Shown: piece by piece, positions 60,429 to 64,000 of the stretch
How the letters are laid out: each line of letters opens with the position of its first letter
Position numbering within the stretch: position 1 is the first letter of the stretch
NCBI GenBank assembly: GCA_030682255.1
Contig: JAUXOK010000011.1
Location: forward strand, 62,001 to 126,000
Direction of reading: 5' to 3'
Origin: Bacteroidota bacterium
Lineage (GTDB): Bacteria; Bacteroidota; Bacteroidia; NS11-12g; UBA955
Length of the DNA: 64,000 bases
The notes under the pieces: model-generated
Seen by the model: only the letters and a program-made list of their open reading frames with translations
Databases searched by the model: none
What the model was told of the DNA's origin: nothing
Translations under genes and position numbers: made by a program

Positions 60429-62720
60429 TTGAATAGATATAAAACATATAATTACAGCAAGCCTTTTCATAACCTGAAAGGGCTTGCTGTTTTGTTTTTA
60501 ATATTTGTTAGTTTAAAAACACATGGGCAAGATAATTTAATTAAAAATCCAAAGTTACAAACTTATGATTTTAGTAAATATCCTAGCGTGTCTCAAATGA
60601 TACAATATCATTATTACAATTGGCAAACTTGTAAGGATTGGTTTTGCCCTAACCCTTATGCTGCAATTTTATATTATTACAATATCGAAATTCCTGTTCA
60701 ATATCAAATACCCAATTATGTGGATTCTTGCGTTTCAATTTATTATCATAATAGAAGAGGGGAAGCTTGTCCAGGTTGTAGAGATGTATCGACTGAGTTA
60801 AGCTGCAACAGAACTTGTGATGAATCAGTGATGATACCACCAATTCTTAAAGATTCATACTTTGAAACCTTTACAAATGTTGATGATTCACTTTTAAGTT
60901 ATGTAAAATCAAATAACTTAAGAAATTACATTGATATCAACCCTAGTATCATGTATGGCACTAGCAGACAATACATGTCGACTGAACTCAAACAGCCTTT
61001 AATCGTTGGGCAAACGTATGTTTTTAAGTTTGATATTGCCTACACTGCAGGTAGAGTTTCAAATTTATTTGGTGCTGCTTTTACTACTTACAAGCCAATT
61101 CAAAAAACCAACGAACGCCTTAATATCAAACCCCAATATCAACAGACCGAAGGGGTAGAAAGTCGGTTTTATCAAACTGTTACGTATACTTTTGTGGCAG
61201 ATAGTGCCTATCGCTTTTTAACACTTGGTTGCTTCTTAAAAAATAGTGAAATTATTAAAAAAGATTATACCAAACCTTTAACTTATTATAAATTCATATC
61301 AAGAGTAAAAGTTACCAACTTTAGTTTGGTACATACAATTATAAAACCCATTATAGCGGGTCCTCGCATTTTGTGTAAACCTCAAGTTGCTAAATATTAT
61401 TCCAAAACTAATGTTAATACCCAATGGTATCAATTAGGAGATATTGCACCTATATACATTGGCGATACATTTGTAACCTACATTGCAACTACCACTACTT
61501 TAGTTGCTCAAAACAATGGCTTTTATGATACTTTCACCGTTTCTGTCTTACCCCCATTTCAAAAAATATTAAAAGACACTTTCTTCTTTACCAATAACAG
61601 TTATAATGCTGTTTATCCCAATGATGTTTTTAAAATAAACTGGGATAATATTGCACAAGATACTTTTAAACATAAAACATATTATACCTCTGGCTATAAG
61701 TTTGCCAGAGTTGCCAACTATTATAATTGCACTTTTGATGATAGTTTTTACCTCAAAGAAATTAATCCTGCATTTAAAATTATTGGAGATAGTTTAGCCT
61801 GTTTAGGTAATAGTTCTAATATAAAACATACTTTATCTGACAATCGCCCAATTAAATGGCAGATAAATAACAATCAATTGATAGCTTCTGATGTGTTTTT
61901 AGCAAACGATATTCTTGGCACACATAAAATCAAAGCTTGTTATGATACCATGGGCTACACTTTTTGCGATTCTCTAAATCTGATGGTAGTAGAAAAACCC
62001 AGCAGCAATCTACCTAAAACACTCGTTTTTTGCAGCAATGCCCCTCAAGAAGTTTGTCCTGTTATTTCACCTACTACTTCTAGCTTTTCATGGTGGGATA
62101 ATAGTAATATCCCCTGCAAAACATTTAATCAGCAAGGTACATATACCCTTGCTCTAAATAATCAAGGTTGTCTTAAAACAGACACTTTAATTACTTCGGT
62201 TTTGCCTATTCCACAATTTAAGGTTTTTCAAAACGATACGCCATGTTTAGATGGCAATCATTATACATTATTACAAATTATGCCCGACACCTTCAAAAGT
62301 TATGTTTGGCAGCCCAGTGGCGAAATGCAAAGCAATTTAAATATTAACGACACCAGTTCGCATACGGTTACGGTTACTGCCAACAACCTTTGTAGCCACA
62401 CAATAAGCTATAAACCCATGAATAATTGCAAAATGTTCTTATTTGTACCAACAGCATTTTCACCCAATCAAAATGGCACAAATGATGTTTTTAAAATTCA
62501 AGGGCATTATATCCAAAATTTAGAAATGAACATTTACAACCGCTGGGGCGAAAAAATCTTTGAAACCAATGATATTAATCAAGGTTGGGACGGCACTTAC
62601 CAAGGCGAAATGGTGCAAGAAGGTATTTATTTGATTAAAATAAAAATCACCTCCATGCCTCAACTCAATGGACAAACACCACATGCTTTTTATGAAATGA
62701 TGCTTAATGTGTTGAGGTAG
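60429..62720 (+). CDS. Secreted protein with T9SS type B (gliding-motility) C-terminal domain
   Basis: The 763-residue product starts at a TTG 3 bases after the previous stop. Its signal peptide spans about 17-34 (LAVLFLIFVSLKTHGQ). The N-terminal domain is rich in Tyr and Cys (CPNPYAAILYYYN, CPGCRDVSTELSCNRTCDE). PKD/Ig-like strands run from about 320 to 660. The C-terminal domain FVPTAFSPNQNGTNDVF ... NIYNRWGEKIFETND ... QEGIYLIKI marks T9SS type B. Its role is unknown; co-expression with the glycine-rich protein suggests they act together at the surface. Confidence 0.82.
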   Translation: MNRYKTYNYSKPFHNLKGLAVLFLIFVSLKTHGQDNLIKNPKLQTYDFSKYPSVSQMIQYHYYNWQTCKDWFCPNPYAAILYYYNIEIPVQYQIPNYVDSCVSIYYHNRRGEACPGCRDVSTELSCNRTCDESVMIPPILKDSYFETFTNVDDSLLSYVKSNNLRNYIDINPSIMYGTSRQYMSTELKQPLIVGQTYVFKFDIAYTAGRVSNLFGAAFTTYKPIQKTNERLNIKPQYQQTEGVESRFYQTVTYTFVADSAYRFLTLGCFLKNSEIIKKDYTKPLTYYKFISRVKVTNFSLVHTIIKPIIAGPRILCKPQVAKYYSKTNVNTQWYQLGDIAPIYIGDTFVTYIATTTTLVAQNNGFYDTFTVSVLPPFQKILKDTFFFTNNSYNAVYPNDVFKINWDNIAQDTFKHKTYYTSGYKFARVANYYNCTFDDSFYLKEINPAFKIIGDSLACLGNSSNIKHTLSDNRPIKWQINNNQLIASDVFLANDILGTHKIKACYDTMGYTFCDSLNLMVVEKPSSNLPKTLVFCSNAPQEVCPVISPTTSSFSWWDNSNIPCKTFNQQGTYTLALNNQGCLKTDTLITSVLPIPQFKVFQNDTPCLDGNHYTLLQIMPDTFKSYVWQPSGEMQSNLNINDTSSHTVTVTANNLCSHTISYKPMNNCKMFLFVPTAFSPNQNGTNDVFKIQGHYIQNLEMNIYNRWGEKIFETNDINQGWDGTYQGEMVQEGIYLIKIKITSMPQLNGQTPHAFYEMMLNVLR

Positions 62721-63118
62721 AATAGAATAGAAATGATAAATAAATTCAAAATTAACGCCAGTGTTAGTTGGGTGGTTAATGGTAAGGTTATTTGATTATA
62801 TATTAGTTTACAAATTTCATTTAGATCTATTAAATAGTCCCTAGGATTTTATGATAATTATCTATATAATAAACAAATTATTTTATGATGTGAAGTTTAA
62901 ATTGTTTGTATATTTGGTATAGTTTCTTTTTTACCACAAAAACAGCCCAGTGTCAATCATTCATCCTATAAAGGGAATTATTTTTTGTATGAATATTCAT
63001 CTTGTTTTAAGTATTAATTTCTACAAATAAAACAAATAATAGACTCATTTTCAAAATAACATCATTTCAATCCTTTCCCCCCACAAAACCATCCCTTTGC
63101 ATTTTTGTTTCTTATCTA
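62721..63118. other. 398-base interval without a gene
   Basis: AT-rich DNA with no frame of convincing content on either strand. It contains GTGGTTAATGGTAAGG near 62770, resembling gene-end sequence seen elsewhere in the window, and a pyrimidine-rich run (CCTTTCCCCCC) just before the next gene. No hairpin with a T-tract stands out. Confidence 0.5.
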
Positions 63119-63586
63119 ATGAGCAGCATTTATTCTATAACAACTGAACAAAATATTCCTTCAAATATGCAAACTATTTGGGAGTTTATGTCATCGCCAA
63201 GAAATTTAAAGACAATTACACCACCCGAAATGGGGTTTAATATTACAAGCGATACCCCAATTGATAAGATGTATCCCGGTTTGATTATTGCTTATAAAGT
63301 CAGTCCTTTGTTGGGTGTTCCAATGACTTGGGTAACTGAAATTACGCATGTCAAAGATTTAGAATATTTTGTGGATGAGCAACGTTTTGGTCCTTATTCA
63401 TTTTGGCATCACAAACATTTTATTGAACCAATTCAAGGTGGCGTTAAAATGACAGATATTATTCATTACAAACTGCCACTTGGTTTTTTAGGTGATATTG
63501 CTAACTTCATTTTGGTAAAAAAACAACTGAATCAAATATTTGAGTTCAGAAGAAAGAAACTGATTGAGTTGTTTGGAGAATTTTAG
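63119..63586 (+). CDS. SRPBCC-family protein
   Basis: The 155-residue product is the length of a START/Bet v 1-like (SRPBCC) domain. The pattern SSPRNLKTITPPEMGF, then GLIIAYKVSPLLGVPMTWVTEITHV and FVDEQRFGPYSFWHHKHFIEPIQGGVKMTDIIHY, is typical of the cell-division-inhibitor-like SRPBCC group (YfcH N-terminal-like). It probably binds a hydrophobic ligand. It is convergent with the next gene. Confidence 0.85.
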   Translation: MSSIYSITTEQNIPSNMQTIWEFMSSPRNLKTITPPEMGFNITSDTPIDKMYPGLIIAYKVSPLLGVPMTWVTEITHVKDLEYFVDEQRFGPYSFWHHKHFIEPIQGGVKMTDIIHYKLPLGFLGDIANFILVKKQLNQIFEFRRKKLIELFGEF

Positions 63587-63598
63587 TTTTGTATTAAT

Positions 63599-64000
63599 TC
63601 AATAACTTTCAAAAACTAACTCGCTGATATTGGGGTTTATTTTTGAGAATTTAACCCTTAGTTTAGATTTATCGTGATAGTTTTTTCCTAATATGAAATC
63701 GGTTTTTCTTAAAATTTCTTCACCATTGATTACATAACTATAGGCAACTTGCTCACGGTCTATTGCAATTTGATTGACGATTGTATAATCAAAATAATGT
63801 TTCATATGAATGTATTTGGTTGTAGTAACCAAAGCAAAAAAGAAAATGGGCGTTGTTAGAAACAACCAAACAAAAGTTTTAACAGATTTAATGGTTTCGG
63901 GTTCTCTGCCAACAGATATATAAGATGCAAATTGTTCTTTTTTGAAATAATTATTGGCAATTAAAAAACATCCTAAACCAAATATAATAAAACCTGTGAG
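63599..64000 (-). CDS. Membrane protein of unknown function, cut by the window edge
   Basis: The reading frame stays open on the minus strand to base 64000, giving at least 133 residues, so the start lies outside the window. Two membrane segments are visible (TGFIIFGLGCFLIA at the edge and FVWLFLTTPIFFFALVTTT). A soluble, basic C-terminal part follows (DREQVAYSYVINGEEILRKT ... LGKNYHDKSKLRVKFS). No family is recognised; the C-terminal strand pattern is seen in small Bacteroidota membrane proteins. Confidence 0.6.
   Translation of the reverse strand, partial: LTGFIIFGLGCFLIANNYFKKEQFASYISVGREPETIKSVKTFVWLFLTTPIFFFALVTTTKYIHMKHYFDYTIVNQIAIDREQVAYSYVINGEEILRKTDFILGKNYHDKSKLRVKFSKINPNISELVFESY

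Overview
The window looks like chromosome of an AT-rich member of the Bacteroidota, probably an environmental, flavobacterium- or chitinophaga-like lineage. I infer this from four kinds of evidence. Several secreted proteins end in type IX secretion (T9SS) sorting domains of type A (PNP motif) or type B (gliding-motility C-terminal type). Several families are typical of the phylum (DUF5723, DUF3098, DUF2723, YfhO). The FtsX-DUF3098-UppP gene order is characteristic. Several genes carry TAnnTTTG promoter boxes instead of E. coli-like boxes. The genus cannot be named from sequence alone.

Layout. 1-10.7 kb: the end of rsgA, a large DUF5723/coiled-coil envelope protein, rimP-nusA, thyA, ftsX-DUF3098-uppP and apaG. 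10.8-22.8 kb: recQ with two overlapping glycosyltransferase genes, ftsE and ung on the other strand, a TPR protein, an ABC exporter, and hscA followed by an outer-membrane protein. 23-37 kb: tRNA-Met(CAT), a DUF2723 glycosyltransferase-like membrane protein, rlmB, a HEAT-cyclophilin fusion, a secreted metzincin-like protease, a glycerophosphodiesterase lipoprotein, recA and a class V aminotransferase. An interval at 33.9-34.5 kb holds gene debris, including a nearly perfect 102-bp copy of the phosphodiesterase gene's 3' end. 37-43.4 kb: a surface-polysaccharide set (GT2, YfhO, two FkbM-type methyltransferases, a GT4). 43.3-50.5 kb: a giant T9SS subtilisin and a DEAD-box RNA helicase.

50.5-55.3 kb is the most interesting accessory island. 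A rightward operon encodes a ubiquitin-like protein of the multiubiquitin family, an E2-fold protein, a JAB-E1 fusion and a Cys-rich DUF6527 protein. A divergent leftward operon encodes an ECF-type sigma factor, an unrecognised 115-aa protein and an ImmA/IrrE metallopeptidase. Both operons are preceded by the same promoter-like motif, GTCACGGTT-N12-TRTAA, pointing outward on each side. The simplest reading is that the sigma factor drives both its own operon and the conjugation operon. The 115-aa protein and the peptidase could form a proteolytic on-switch. The E2-like protein contains no cysteine, so classical E2 thioester chemistry is not possible for it as sequenced.

55.7-62.7 kb is a run of exported, repeat-rich surface proteins: a very basic protein built of 21-bp repeats, a protein with a duplicated module, a glycine-rich T9SS type A protein and a T9SS type B protein. 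The right end holds a SRPBCC protein and a membrane protein cut by the window edge.
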